Origin: Monilinia fructicola
Taxonomy: Eukaryota > Ascomycota > Leotiomycetes > Helotiales > Sclerotiniaceae
DNA: 64,000 nt
Direction of reading: 5' to 3'
Assembly (NCBI GenBank): GCA_008692225.1
Contig: VICG01000005.1
Location: forward strand, 2,429,001 to 2,493,000
The notes below the pieces were generated by a model. That model did not search any database. It worked only from the letters and a program-made list of their open reading frames with translations, and had not been told where the DNA came from. Positions 1-11,916 of the stretch are shown here, one piece after another (the stretch's first letter is position 1; each line of letters starts with the position of its first letter). The position numbers and the translations under genes were made by a program.

Positions 1-665
1 CGATCAAAATCCAACTTGATATTCTCTACACCACCGTAATTCCCATGCACATTTCCAAAAGCCGGGGCCAAAAAGTCGACCCCTGTTTCCACAAACCCCA
101 ACGCCTCTTCAGGACTCGTGAGCAAACCCTCCAAGTCCCCCGTATCCTTCACTCCATCTTCACCCCCATTGATTCTTCCACATTCAGCCTCAACTGCTAT
201 ACCTTTCTCCTTTAGAATCTTCGTCAATCTGGTTGTTTTGGCTAGATTCTCCTCTTTCTCATAATGAGACATATCGACCATTATACTATCGAAAAGTCCC
301 ATATCTGCAGCTTTGAGAATTTCATCCTCGGACTGTGCGTGGTCCATATGGAGGGCTATGGGAACAGTGGCGGTGCGACAGGCAGCGGCGGCGAGGTGGA
401 TGAGGAGGGGGGAGTAGTGGAGGGACCACGGGAAGAGAAGGATTTGGGCGGGGGATCGTTTACGTTCAGCGGCTCGAACAACGGCGGTTATGGTTTCGAG
501 GTTGTACTGATGGAGGGGGTTATTAGATATAATACATGGAGAAGGTTGAATGGGGTAATTCGTAAGAACGGTACTCACAGAGACAACTCCTACAACACCA
601 TACCCCCCATCTTCTGCAGCTTGAAGCATACGAATTGCCTTGTTATCCTGGATTGATTTCGCCAT
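1..665 (-). CDS. Class II fructose/tagatose-bisphosphate aldolase (GatY-type), 5' part
   Basis: Two exons are visible on the minus strand: 579-665 (ATG at 665, 29 codons) and 506 down to 1, separated by a 72-bp intron (507-578) with donor GTGAGT and acceptor CAG. The gene runs off the left edge; about 197 codons are seen. The product has the signatures of zinc-dependent class II aldolases: HMDHAQ near residues 82-87 (H-x-D-H, metal and catalytic residues), AECGRINGGED (metal-binding Glu region) and NVHGNYGG (zinc-binding His and phosphate-binding Gly). Family enzymes cleave ketose 1,6-bisphosphates to dihydroxyacetone phosphate plus an aldehyde, usually in the cytosol. The spacing resembles the GatY/AgaY branch and several uncharacterised fungal paralogues more than housekeeping yeast Fba1; the exact substrate is inferred only. 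No defect is seen. Confidence 0.9.
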   Translation of the reverse strand, partial: MAKSIQDNKAIRMLQAAEDGGYGVVGVVSVSTVLTNYPIQPSPCIISNNPLHQYNLETITAVVRAAERKRSPAQILLFPWSLHYSPLLIHLAAAACRTATVPIALHMDHAQSEDEILKAADMGLFDSIMVDMSHYEKEENLAKTTRLTKILKEKGIAVEAECGRINGGEDGVKDTGDLEGLLTSPEEALGFVETGVDFLAPAFGNVHGNYGGVENIKLDFD

Positions 666-3600
666 GATGGACAGACAGACGTCTAGTTGGGTGTATGTAT
701 TATGAGGGAGAAAATAAATGAACACAGAGGACGGAAAGATACTTATGACATTTCTATTATTATGGTATGACGATGATTGAACAAACAGTGGGAATGGAGA
801 TAGATTCGGGAGGGGTTGTACCGAACCGTCCCGATGTAGTGGAGCAAGCTACCCCGCCATAGGGAAGGAAATTCCGAACTTGGATGTTTTACAACATATT
901 CTCCTCAAAGCTTGGTTTGAATGAAGATATATCATGCACGAAGCTTGATCAAATGAGGATTACAATCACTTGACTAAGATCTCATTGTGGTCAAAAGTGG
1001 AAATGCAAGAGCTATTCGATATGAGGTATTTCACATCAACTCCACTACTGTGAACAACATCATCTAGACCTATTCTTCCGTGTGTAAGTGCTACTGTATT
1101 GAGTGCAGACAATTGACTTACATTCAGGTGTATTTTTCATTTGTGAGGTATTTTGCCTTATCTTGCCTCGGCACCATAATCATTCGGAATGGTGGAATGG
1201 TTTGTGTTCGTTTAGCACTTCTCCAATGAGCCAAAGATCGTCAGCAAAGGGAAGGGAAGAGATGGCAAAATCATATACTCGAGTATAATGCCTGAACTTC
1301 ACCATTCGACATTTGTGCCTTAAATGGACCGTTTATGTGATGGGAAATGGCTCTTATGCTCAGGGTCGTCCAATTTTTGCATTAAGAGAGTCCCTGGAAT
1401 ATCAAACGAAAGGTAGTACCGCTCGTCGAAAGTTTGGTCGACCTTATATGGATAACAAAATTAGTTTCTTTGATTTGAATATTGCATCGATCATACATGA
1501 AAAACTTGTTAGTGCATTCCAGTTCACATTCATATACGTGCCAAAGAGCTCGACCACACCAGTAGCATACAGCGCCGGGAAGTTACGAGAGAATGAGAGA
1601 ATATGCGAGATAGAAGTCTGTCCTTAGTCAACGGACTTGGGAGCGGAAAGTCTGCAGCTTGACCTATTTGCTGTATCTTTGGAGTATGTAACACTGTTTT
1701 GCGGTTATGCCGTTGTGCCGCGAGCTCTCAAGTCTGTTGTAACTCACTCCTGTGTCGGTATATACTGAGACTCTGGGAGACCTAGGAAATGTTTTGGTGT
1801 AATTCTCGGCGTCCGGTACTTGACCAATTTAAAGTGTCGTATCGTATGTGTACATCAGATGACCTGTTGAATATCGAACCTAAAATCACCCATTGAACCC
1901 TTCGAGCTCTGTTTATCATCTGAAGCTAGATTCCAGCAATGATAAGTGCTCTCTATCCATCTGCAAGCGGCCAAATCCAACGATCCCGACAATCCTAATC
2001 AAACCTAGTAGTTCAATATTGATAGATGAATTCAGTGTGTAAGATTTAGTGGTGATGTAAGAAGTGATACTTGAGCAATCCGTTGGATATAGAGTCAAGA
2101 AATAAATATTCTCTTGTTCATATTGAGGGGTGGTAATGGTCGAGAAACGGTTGATTGATGACGTTATGAGGATGGAGTAAAAGATTCAACAGAGGATCGG
2201 CATGTGAAAGTCAGACAGTGTTACCGGAAGTAGAAATTATGGTATGGATTAAGACAAAACCACTACTTGGGAACAATTGGATGGCTTTTCGTCATTGCTG
2301 ACGGCGATGCAATTTGGAAATGTAGCAACTCGTCATTTTGGCGTGTGAGTACCTACTACCTATACGGCGTAGATCTGCTCTGTATGTAGATCGAGACATT
2401 TATCCACGGAAAAAACCGTCTTCTCGGACTACATGTGTGTACGAACACCAAAAGACCGCCGAGAAACTATACCTCCAACTTACTTTAAACTTTCAAGATA
2501 AAGATAGAAATCTGCCGCCGCCTAACCCATCGGCATTCGAATGTTGCCAAGAGATACCCACATGAATGTGTTCGCAATAAAGCAGAAGCATACGAATCTA
2601 AACCCTAAGAGACATCTTTTGGGTGTCCATCAACTTGGGCCGATATATTCTTGGATCAAGCCAGCATCATCTTGGAAAGAAGGTTCTCCGTCTTCAAGAT
2701 CGTCTATGGGTCAAAACACTTTGGCTGTGGCTGTGTGGCTGACGGGAGAATGATGCAACGCCATCATGTTCACCACAAAGCAAATTCATCGTAAATAAAT
2801 CCGACGGGAACCTTAAAGGGTCTGCCGGCTAAGGCCGGGGTTCTCAATTAGCCTGGAGCAGCTACGGTTTGAAGTGAGAAGGGAAAGATGCTGTTGATCC
2901 CGAAAAGTATACAAGTTGGTGAAGCCAGATTCGATGACCGAATGACCGACAACTATGTATGTCTTTACTGTAACGGTATACCTGCCAGTTTAGACCTCCA
3001 TCACGACATCCACCCGTCCACATTTTGTGTCACGCTTTTCCTTTTTCCCTTTTACCTTTCCCATCTATTCCACCATTCTACTGTTCTACTGTTCTACCAT
3101 TCCTTATATGATATGGAATGGAAACCTCAAACCCCCAATGGAGAGTTATTCATCCACCCCTAGCAAAAAGCAAGAGGAACATAAACATCTAAATGAAAGG
3201 AGCTTGTAGATGTGGGGAAGTCAGGGAGTAGACTCGTCTCAGAAAGAGAAAAGCTTACGCGGACATACCAAACACACAGATCATCCAACGGCTTATCGCT
3301 TACAATCATCAAGTGAACTAACTCACAGTACAAGTTACCAAATCTTTGTTAGTCCGTACCTAATATCTATCTACAGTGTCTGGACCAATAAGTCGTCCCC
3401 TGGAATATCGCAGATTGCTTGTAAGGGTCTAGGACTAATTGATGGACTAATCCCCGCGATACATGATGGACCAGGTGAAAGATTCTACAAATCACCCTAT
3501 AGAACCCGTCTAGGCTTATGGAATGGTGGAATCTAGAACTTTCTCGCGAGATGCTCTGAATGACGAACGATGACAGGCTACATCAGCGCGAAGTTGAAAC

Positions 3601-4461
3601 ATCCCGTTGAGATGGGATCGTGGGAAGTACCGGTAGAACCGCGCGAATACTTGGCGATCTGCTGGTGATGATACTCCTGATCATTTTGTTTGGATGCAGG
3701 TACCGGCGATCATTACAGTGTATGACATAGCCTAAACCTAGAAGCCACCCGAGAGGCTAATTCTAGACGCCATCTGATGTTCGCATCATCAAAGGCTTCG
3801 ATGGTAACATCACGAAAAGAAAGGAATATCAGGATGACAGGATTTCATGCCATGTTGTCTGGCAGCTTGCATCTAAGGGGTGACCTGGATCTGATCTCGC
3901 AATTAATTTATCTTAATTGTACTGTACATGCTACATTGCTACCATGGGCGTTACCAGATGTGGCTTGCAAAAATGTTCCGTAGAAATTAGAGTACGAGAT
4001 TGTGAAACAAAATTCATCTGGACATTAATTTGGTTGTAGAGGTGCAGGCACAGGGCTTAAACAACAACGCTACCCCTGATTTTTTGAGCTTCAAAGGCTT
4101 CTTTAGTGGAGACATTCCACTTACATCTCTTAGCACACCCCAGGTTGAGTAAGTTGACGTTACCTTTTTTTGGTCAGGGTACACGCAAGACTCTCATGTA
4201 TATTCGGTGACCCACTAGACACGCATGTTGATCATCTTGTCAAGAACTAAGTTATTTTCCGGTTGGGTGAGAGATATCGGTGACTTCGCAAATGCCGGCT
4301 CATCACTTCCTCTTCCTGCACATTTCCTTTTTTTCGCGGAGGAACAAAGGCCCATTGGCAGGGTATTGGGAGTTTTGGTGAAACAAATGTGCAAGTAATT
4401 CTGGAAACCCTTGACTGAAGTTGAGTGAGGAACACCACCCATTAGGTGATTGCAAGATAGA
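666..4461. other. Intergenic region, no gene supported
   Basis: 3.8 kb between the divergently oriented aldolase and the secreted repeat protein. Open frames here are short, lack homology I recognise and have no convincing splice signals or codon pattern. It should contain the aldolase promoter near 666-1000. A small GC hairpin-like stretch lies at about 2822-2840 (CCGGC...GCCGG). Confidence 0.6.
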
Positions 4462-4686
4462 TATAAAGGATGACTAGAACCCATTGAGATTTTAGAAATC
4501 AGTCTTAGAGCATCCAGTCTTTTCAAGCTTCATTCTTCACTTCCAAATCTTCAGCTCCAGGTCTGAGCTTTCCAAACAACTCTTCATATCACTCTCTCTT
4601 AACAAACAATCTTCAACTTTCTCCTCAATCCAACTTCTCTCTTTACCAATCACATTTCAACTTCTCAACATTAACAAATCATCAAC
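4462..4686 (+). promoter_or_regulatory. TATA box and pyrimidine-rich 5' leader of the secreted repeat protein gene
   Basis: A canonical TATAAA is at 4462-4467, followed by a C/T-rich, purine-poor stretch (about 4515-4686, many CTTC/TCTC/AACTTC runs) running to the ATG at 4687. This is typical of strongly expressed filamentous-fungal genes with start sites 30-80 bp after the TATA box. The transcription start itself is not determined. Confidence 0.6.
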
Positions 4687-5715
4687 ATGCATTTCTCAAA
4701 GATCATCGCTGCTGCTTTCGTTGCCGCTCCTCTTGTAGCTGGCCAGCCTCCTAGTTACGGTGGTGCTGCTCCAACTGGTGAAATTGGCGCTCGTCCTTCC
4801 GGTGGATTTGGAGGACAAGGCTTCCCATACGGTGGAGCTGCTCCATCCGGTGGTTTTGGACATGGTGGACATGGCGGACATGGCAAACACCACCACAGCG
4901 GTGGTGTTGAGCCAACCGGCGCGTTCCACTTCAAAAACAAGGCAAAAGAATCTGGAGTCGCTCATGCCACTGGCAAAGGTCACCACCACAAGGGAGGAAA
5001 AGGCCACAAGGGTGGAAAGGGCCACAAGGGTGGAAAGGGCCATGCTTCTGGAACTGGATTCGGAGGTGCGCCAAAGACCGGTTTTCCTGGACCTTTCCCA
5101 ACTGGAGGTGTTAGACCAACCGGCCACCAAAGACGTCAACAAGAAGCAGAAGATGCTCCATCTGGGATTGGTGAGATATTACCTCGAGCTACTTCTGCCG
5201 ATGATTTCAAGCCAACTGGTTTCTTCTCTCAAGGTAGCGCTCAACCAACTGGTGGTTACGGTGGAGAACAAGGTGGTCTCCCAAAGGGATTCCCATCTGA
5301 ATATCCATCTGGTGCCGTTCCAACTGGTTTCCCAACTGGTTTCCCAACTGGTGGTTTCGGAGGCCACAGAGGCGGCCACGAACACACCAAAGGCAGCCAC
5401 GAACACACCAAAGGCGGCGCTGCTCCAACTGGGGCTTCGTTCGGATCTAAGTTTGGATCTAAATTCCGTCACTTCGGAAGCAAGCCATCAGGCGCATTTT
5501 CCCATGATGGTGCTGCGCCAACTGGGGGTTTTGGTGGACACGAAGGTGGCCTCCCAACCGGATTCCCAACTGGCTTCCCAACTGGTTTCCCATCTGGCTT
5601 CCCAACTGGATTCCCATCCGGTGCCGTTCCAACTGGATTCCCAACTGGATTCCCATCTGGATTCCCATCTGGCTTCCCAACTGCCGAAGCTCCAGCTGCC
5701 CAAGCTACCGCTTAA
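4687..5715 (+). CDS. Secreted Gly/His-rich tandem-repeat protein
   Basis: Intronless, 342 residues. Residues 1-19 form a clear signal peptide (hydrophobic core ending ...LVAG, cleavage before Gln20), so the product enters the secretory pathway. The mature part is low complexity: repeated GGAAPTG/GGAAPSG motifs, a His/Gly/Lys-rich segment (about 57-120: HGGHGKHHH and three HKGGKG units), one dibasic QRR site at 148-150 where a Kex2-type protease could cut, and a C-terminal run of FPTG/FPSG tetrapeptides encoded by 12-bp units (from about residue 280 to the end). No catalytic domain. It could be a cell-wall or matrix protein, a metal-binding secreted protein or a processed precursor; no function is assigned. 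A good TATA box and leader precede it. Antisense frames opened by the repeats are shadows. Confidence 0.82.
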   Translation: MHFSKIIAAAFVAAPLVAGQPPSYGGAAPTGEIGARPSGGFGGQGFPYGGAAPSGGFGHGGHGGHGKHHHSGGVEPTGAFHFKNKAKESGVAHATGKGHHHKGGKGHKGGKGHKGGKGHASGTGFGGAPKTGFPGPFPTGGVRPTGHQRRQQEAEDAPSGIGEILPRATSADDFKPTGFFSQGSAQPTGGYGGEQGGLPKGFPSEYPSGAVPTGFPTGFPTGGFGGHRGGHEHTKGSHEHTKGGAAPTGASFGSKFGSKFRHFGSKPSGAFSHDGAAPTGGFGGHEGGLPTGFPTGFPTGFPSGFPTGFPSGAVPTGFPTGFPSGFPSGFPTAEAPAAQATA

Positions 5716-7226
5716 GTAGTTCAACGATTGCATGGCTTATGCATAATTTACTGTTTTCCACGATTGTTGGTCTTGGCGACGTTGAAGAGATATGTATATT
5801 TTATTGGTATTAGAGGGGTATTGGTGGGACTTGACACAGCACACCCTCTGTGTCCGTTTTTTTTCGTGCTATTGGCTCTGGTAGCATTTTCGTGTATATA
5901 TTGGATGGCTCTATGTTTTAGAGAGATGTTCCATGAATTTTATCTTAGATTTATTTTAGATATTGTGTTCATCTCGTGGATTTGTGATTCTCCTGTGTAT
6001 TGAAGTATCGCTCTTTAGTTCATACATTCCGCGTGATGATGTATGGAGTATCTCAGAGTCATTCCATTGTCAGAAGTATTGTAGCACATATCACTCGAAG
6101 ATTCCGTTCTGTTATCAAACTTAGCTCTCGGGATGGAAGAGTGTTATGACCTACCTAGGTAGGTATTAAGGATCCATCGGATCTTAGTCCTGGTTCCACC
6201 TTTACAACGATGAGTGAACCCTTTGAACAAGCTATTGAAGCTTAAAAGCCTATTGTAAAACCAAACCTCAATTCAAGTACCATATTGAAAAGTTTTATGG
6301 GCCATCTAAGTCTAAGTGATCATTTGATTGCCAGATGTTCAGACATTGAGGACTGTGTTCTATCTTATCTGCATCCATCCTTTTGAATCAGTAATTATAA
6401 GACGAGCAACGATGAATGATGAATTTGCGATGAGTAATTGGCGCGTGGAATCGAATGCCAGACGTTCTGGCTATATCTCAATATATTCAAGTTATCACAG
6501 AAAGTCCAGATCAGTCGTCCAAATTTAGAAGTGCCTCTGGGGAAACAGCTAGGGCTTTATGAATAAATCACGTCCTAGTGAAAGTGGTCTTGGAAAAAAC
6601 CAGCCACATTTCATCAGCCACATTAGTTCCGGGTTTAGGTCAGAACTATCAGCCACAAATTCTGGAAGATCTCCAGACTTCAAAGATTCTCTTCAATCTG
6701 AATAGACACGCAACACGCACCACGCAACACGCATTTCGGATCTTGACTCCTTATAGAAGACCTGAAACAAGAGCTGCTTCACCCTCAAGCTACAATTATC
6801 AGATTGAGAAAGGAATTGGATGTGTCCGAGTAATGCATGGTTTTCACACCCTCGTTGATTTATATCTCAACAGACACACTTTCTCTGCAGAGGTTTGCAA
6901 ATAGATCTTTTCCAAGACCATGGGCACCTCTTTGTTCTCTATGTCTTATACAGCAGTAAAAAACCTTTTACGATTAGCTACAAGATCATTCGCAGAAAAT
7001 TGCTTTTACAAGGGAACAAAGAATTAGTCTCTTTCTTATGGAGATGGAAAAACCTGACTGTCAGGGTCTATCATCACTCTTTTCATGATAGATGTTGACT
7101 CGAGACTGGAGATTTTATCATCAAATACATTACCAAATCGGCGCGGGTTAAATTTGTTGAGTGAGCCCGTCAATTTCATTGTCAAACTTTCATTTTCGTA
7201 GGCTTTCTTTGCTAGTAGGCTTCATC
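5716..7226. other. Intergenic region
   Basis: No supportable gene. It contains a 16-bp perfect palindrome at 6149-6164 (core CCTAGG) and direct short repeats (CAACACGCACCACG) near 6710-6730. The last 200 bp presumably hold the promoter of the downstream gene. Confidence 0.6.
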
Positions 7227-9974
7227 ATGACTGCCACAGATCCATTTGCTACCTGGGATCCTAAACTTGGCCGATTCCACAGCACTTGGGCAACTCAGGC
7301 TACTACACTATGGGCAAGAAAGTACGGCATTTTGCCAAAACATTCGGACCCAACGCAGCTCTTTAATCCTTATGGCAAGTCAGGTATGTATCCCATCTCA
7401 AAATCGATTTGAACCTAGCTAACAAGTTAACACTCAAGCTTTGACACCTTATGCGCAAGATAACCAGGGATTGCAGGGCGAAAGGAGGAATCTTCAGAAG
7501 TGGCTTATGTCTGGATTTTGGCCTGAAATATTATACGAGTTCGGGGCATATCCGTATGATTTGGACAAAATACCCGTTCTGAGTAATCCTTTAGAGTGAT
7601 GAAACCTTTCTTATACTCATCTATCAAAGTTATTTGGTAGTTTCATTATATCATTGGTTTTCTGAGTCGTTTCCTCTTTAAAACGTGGTTCGGCTAAAGT
7701 CTCTAACAAATATCTAGTCCGCTATTTGTAATTCAGCGATGGCAGCCAGAGCATACGGGAGAAACATGGCCAATACTTTGCATGGAATTTTCCAGAACAT
7801 GAAACATTCTACCCCATAGAAAAAGACAATACAATGCGATGGACCGCGAGCAATCCTGCTGTTTGGCGACGTCTAGAGCCAATCTTGAAATTGTGTACAA
7901 AATTTTTGCAGCATTCTACGGCCACTACTTGGGTATGTTGTCCCTTCCAATTAAAACTGTTATTTTGGTGCTTATGAATGACTCCACAGCTCGACGCTTT
8001 CCTTTTCGGAGCGCGTACTTATGTTCCTGAACATCTCGATCAGCGTCACGCTTTGGAAAAGGTCGAACAAGGGCGCTTGCTATATTTCCACAAAAGGGAT
8101 GCAAGCGTTATAGATAGTTCTCAAATGGAAAGCAAAATCGAAGAGGTAAAAAAATTGATGGGAAAGAAAATCCAGTTTGGCCTTGGCTCTGGATTCCTCC
8201 AGCCCTGGGATAGGAAAACGCCCATTGGAACTGGTGGAGGCTGGGATGGCTATACAATAATAACCGGCGAGAAGAAAGTTTGGATTGATATAGCTCACGA
8301 AATGTTTTTGCCATTATTCAGACATGATATATCAGCGATCGAACGATTGTCTTCCCAGTTTTATATTGCCACGATTATCTTACATGAGTTTGCAGTAAGT
8401 CTCGTCATTCTAATTGATCCTTCAACTAAGCGCTAATAGTATTTAATTCAAGCATGCACTCCACCAGCTCCATGATCCTACACGGGAGAGTATGATACCA
8501 ATGGAGCCTGCATATGGTGGTGACGAACATGGCAATGGTGCGGAGGTGTTTTGCGAATTGGGTTTTTCTTTCCTCAAAGGGGTATGTCAAGAGTAATGAA
8601 ATTTAAGAATTCCGAAGCAACAGTAGTTGATGAGTCTTATAGCTCCTTGGTGCCAACATAAAACCCCAGAATCCCGCCAGGATTACTGGTGCTCCACTGG
8701 TTGGTGTGTTACTCAATAAAGAGATTCCGTCGCATAGTTACGCAAAAGGGATTTATTTACACGAAAGTGGGGAGGATGTCGCACAACTTCAGGAGACCAA
8801 CAGAATTGTACCTATTGTGTCAAAATACTACGAGCAAATACATACCGACGCGTTTTGGAATAGAATGGCCATAAACTTTGGGGTCTCTATGTTATATCCT
8901 ACACCAGCTCCAATGCTGGTTGTTGAACCACATCGCGCACACCCGGACTTGTCGACTTATATCTTCAATGAATCTAAAAGAGCGTGGATGTCTACGGCGG
9001 AAAGCATTGCATCAAACGCAGAGTTGCTATCGTTATTAAACTCCGATCAACGAGAAGATCTTGACGTGGCTTTAAGACAAAAGGATGAGGAGTCCGGTAG
9101 GGTAAGGAGAATAAAATATCTTCACATGCGGATAGGTACAGTATCCCGTGTCAAAGAGTGTTTCGAGGCCCTGGAACGATATTTCAGACAAGGGGAGGGA
9201 GATTTGTCCGGTTCCCAAATCCTTGGACTCCTTCGTAATTTTGCCACAACATTACAACTAGAGGCGGACCAAGAAGCGCAATGTTCTATTGATTTTATGG
9301 CCCATATAGATCCCACAGCACCAAGCGATATTGAGTTCAGAGATCGAATGATAGACACGAATTGGCAAGCGAGAGAATTGGCCACTAAGGCAAGAGACGA
9401 CTGCACCCGAGTTGGGATAGCTACACTTGGGGCGAATTTTCATGTTCTACTTACAACCTTTGATCAGGTTTTATTTGCATTGCGAGCTGTTAATTTTATT
9501 CTTGTTCAACAATTGAGACCAGGGATGGGCGAATCATATCAAGAAGTGATTGCTCGGGTCGGGAATGCTATTGATCCTTACGAGCTTCAACGATTGTCGG
9601 TTAGGGACACACATCAACTTGAGATAGGAAATATCGCCAGGAATCTCGCAATGGCCACCCATGCGATGAATGCCTATAGGGCACAAGACTACAACACGTG
9701 TCATGCACTTGGACTACAAATGTTATCACAGCTGGACATGGAAGGGTATACTCAAGGAATAGGTATGATTCTGATAGCCATGCATCCGGAGGAAACCAGA
9801 CGTAGATGGTGTTCTTACCAAGGACTACACGTTCTGAATATCATGGCTCAAACAAACCCATCACCTTTGCTGGAGCAATGGATAAAAATTGGAAAACAAG
9901 TCCATCATTCGATTGTAGACTTGGCAATAAACAGTGGGATTGGGGATGAAATATGTATCTTGGGCATTGACTGA
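7227..9974 (+). CDS. Putative zinc metallopeptidase-like protein (HEFAH motif), uncharacterised
   Basis: Reconstructed exons: 7227-7383, 7439-7553, 7737-7932, 7990-8394, 8453-8581 and 8643-9974, giving 777 residues. Introns 1, 3, 4 and 5 have GTATGT/GTAAGT donors and AAG/CAG/TAG acceptors with consistent phase. Intron 2 (7554-7736, donor GTATGA) is the least certain. The ATG at 7227 was chosen because the upstream in-frame start is only GTG. The key feature is residues 288-292, HEFAH, the HExxH zinc site, made only when intron 4 is removed between Ala291 and His292. Glu322 in NGAEVFCE, 30 residues later, could be the third ligand, as in gluzincins. A long, mostly helical C-terminal region (about 350-777) has no domain I know. 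No signal peptide or membrane segment, so probably intracellular. Peptidase activity is inferred from the motif only. Confidence 0.75.
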
Positions 9975-10845
9975 AATGCTTTGCTCAAGAAAGAAGGATT
10001 GAGGAATATTCCTTTCATTTAGAACTGAATGGGTCACCCTGGAGAAAGATCTCAATATGATTTAGGGGGGAGTTATCCCTTCTGCCCTATTCCACGACCT
10101 CACCCCAATCTTTTCCCGAGATGGTTGATTTACAGACGAGAGACAAGTTCCTAAACCAATCATACTCCATGCTTGAACTCGAAACTCGAAACTTGAAATA
10201 CCGAGGCCCCACCATGCCGACCTTCACAATGCGTCCAAGTTACCAACTTGTCAAAAGCGAGGTCAAAGCACCAGCAGTCAAAAGTTGGACTTGATCTTCC
10301 TATGCCTGTATTCGGTGATATGGAATGATCATGGAGTCATAAGCCCAAAGTTATGATGTAACATCTTCTCTTCAACGCGGATGGCTCAAGTATCCATATA
10401 AAAAAGGAAAAAGGAAAAGAAAAACCGGTGACAGTTTGTATCAGAAAAAGACAAATCCATCCAAATTTCAGCGCTCAGGCATCTTGGCATGAAAAATAAA
10501 AGTTGAGGTGCCGTGTTTTGTGCATGGCCAGTCATGCACTATCGCGAGACGGTTTGAGGTCAAAATGCCAAATTTTTAGAATTGTCTTCATATATCCTCT
10601 CGCTCCTCGATTTCTTAGCTGTTTGTATTTGACTTTTCCCGCTATTTTCCCTCATCTTTGGATATAATTTTTCCTCTCGTTTATTTGATAGTGTCGCTCT
10701 TTGGGATCGAAAATGGATTGATTGGATATATGAAATGTAATGCTACATTCATAACGACTGGTCTCGTCTGGGAAAATAGTGTTTCGTACCACTTTCTTGA
10801 ATATATATTGTACTCTTCTCGGCTCGGTGACCCTGTTCAGGCATC
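9975..10845. other. Intergenic region with promoter of the membrane-protein gene
   Basis: Between two same-strand genes. The last 250 bp are rich in TTTTCC/CTCTCG tracts typical of a fungal 5' leader. An open frame from 10658 uses a non-ATG start and overlaps the next gene in another frame. I could not connect it by splicing to add a signal peptide. Confidence 0.5.
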
Positions 10846-11916
10846 ATGGCACCCCAGGAAGGTTTACCTTTAGGAGATGAAGGAGACGGCGGGAGTGTGA
10901 TGGACGAAGGCGAGCGAGATGATGGAGATGGTGGGATTGGTGGTGCGAGTATGAGCGGAGTGAATAGTATGGGTGAAAATAGCAACTATGGCAGTCAACC
11001 GCCAGCTCACACCCAGAATTCATATAACTATCCATCCACAACCTACCCACTAATTACTACTACTGCATATAAATCCGTTACATCTACCGATCTTGCGATA
11101 ACCAGTGCCTTCACTACTTCGTCCATGTTTGCCATAACCGCGACATCATCAATGTTCACATCCATATCCACATCCGCACCCAAAACAACCTTTCAAATGA
11201 CAACCACCGAATACTCGTCCCGCTCACTAGAAACATCAACTTCAACTCCCTTCCCAGACACTGGAGCCAGCACGCAATCCGTCAGCCTCACCTCTATTCC
11301 TCAGAGAAAATCAACCCAGGACTCTCTAACAAATGCTTCAATAGCCGGTATAACCATCGGCGTTCTATTCATCTTCGCTCTCATCTTAGCCGTCCTCTGG
11401 TACTTCCTGCAACGACAAAAGAAGAACAAAAACCACCGCAAAAGTATCGGGGGTTTCGACGGTGCAAAGTGGAACGGTGCCGGGATTGCCAAGAACGATA
11501 TGCAGCAAGTTCCTCCCTCTAAGGGTAGTGTCAAGCCGGGAATGGGTATACAAAGAGTGCTGTCATGGAGCACTATGAGAGGTCTCACGCACAGCCGCAC
11601 CAGAAGTAGCGCCTCGGAAACATCCTCGATCTCCTCTCAAGAAACGTTGCGGAATCCGGCGGTGGATCAACAGCGCTCCGTGTCTAGCCTACAGGATGGG
11701 AACACGGGGAGTGCGCGGGACGGAGGGGGGAAGGATGGAAATAGAGAAGGTGGACATGAATATGTTGTGGATTTTGGCGATCCTACGGAGTGGATACGGA
11801 ATAAAGAGAGGAGGAGAGATAGAGAGGGGAATGGATTAGCGTTGGGGGGACCGGGACAGGGTGTGGCGGATTGGAGGTATTCGGTTAGAGTTAATGGGGG
11901 CGGGAATAACCTTTAA
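10846..11916 (+). CDS. Ser/Thr-rich single-pass membrane protein
   Basis: Intronless, 356 residues. The N-terminal 45 residues are acidic and Gly-rich. Residues about 57-160 are dense in Ser/Thr, as in O-mannosylated ectodomains. Residues 165-188 form one strong transmembrane helix, followed at once by a basic stop-transfer segment (RQKKNKNHRK). The C-terminal 165 residues are cytoplasmic-like, Ser-rich and charged. This architecture (S/T-rich ectodomain, one helix, basic tail) is shared with fungal wall-stress sensors of the Mid2/WSC class and many anonymous plasma-membrane proteins. No WSC Cys-rich domain is present. No cleavable signal peptide is visible, so either the helix is a signal anchor or an upstream exon is missed. 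Role unknown. Confidence 0.68.
   Translation: MAPQEGLPLGDEGDGGSVMDEGERDDGDGGIGGASMSGVNSMGENSNYGSQPPAHTQNSYNYPSTTYPLITTTAYKSVTSTDLAITSAFTTSSMFAITATSSMFTSISTSAPKTTFQMTTTEYSSRSLETSTSTPFPDTGASTQSVSLTSIPQRKSTQDSLTNASIAGITIGVLFIFALILAVLWYFLQRQKKNKNHRKSIGGFDGAKWNGAGIAKNDMQQVPPSKGSVKPGMGIQRVLSWSTMRGLTHSRTRSSASETSSISSQETLRNPAVDQQRSVSSLQDGNTGSARDGGGKDGNREGGHEYVVDFGDPTEWIRNKERRRDREGNGLALGGPGQGVADWRYSVRVNGGGNNL

Noticed and set aside
4215..4526. 103-residue minus-strand open frame before the secreted repeat protein
   Set aside because: It covers the TATA box and leader of the plus-strand gene, has no recognisable domain and no promoter of its own visible.
4696..5733. Several long open frames on both strands across the secreted repeat gene
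   Set aside because: They arise from the 12-bp repeats; only the +1 frame has a signal peptide and a coherent product.
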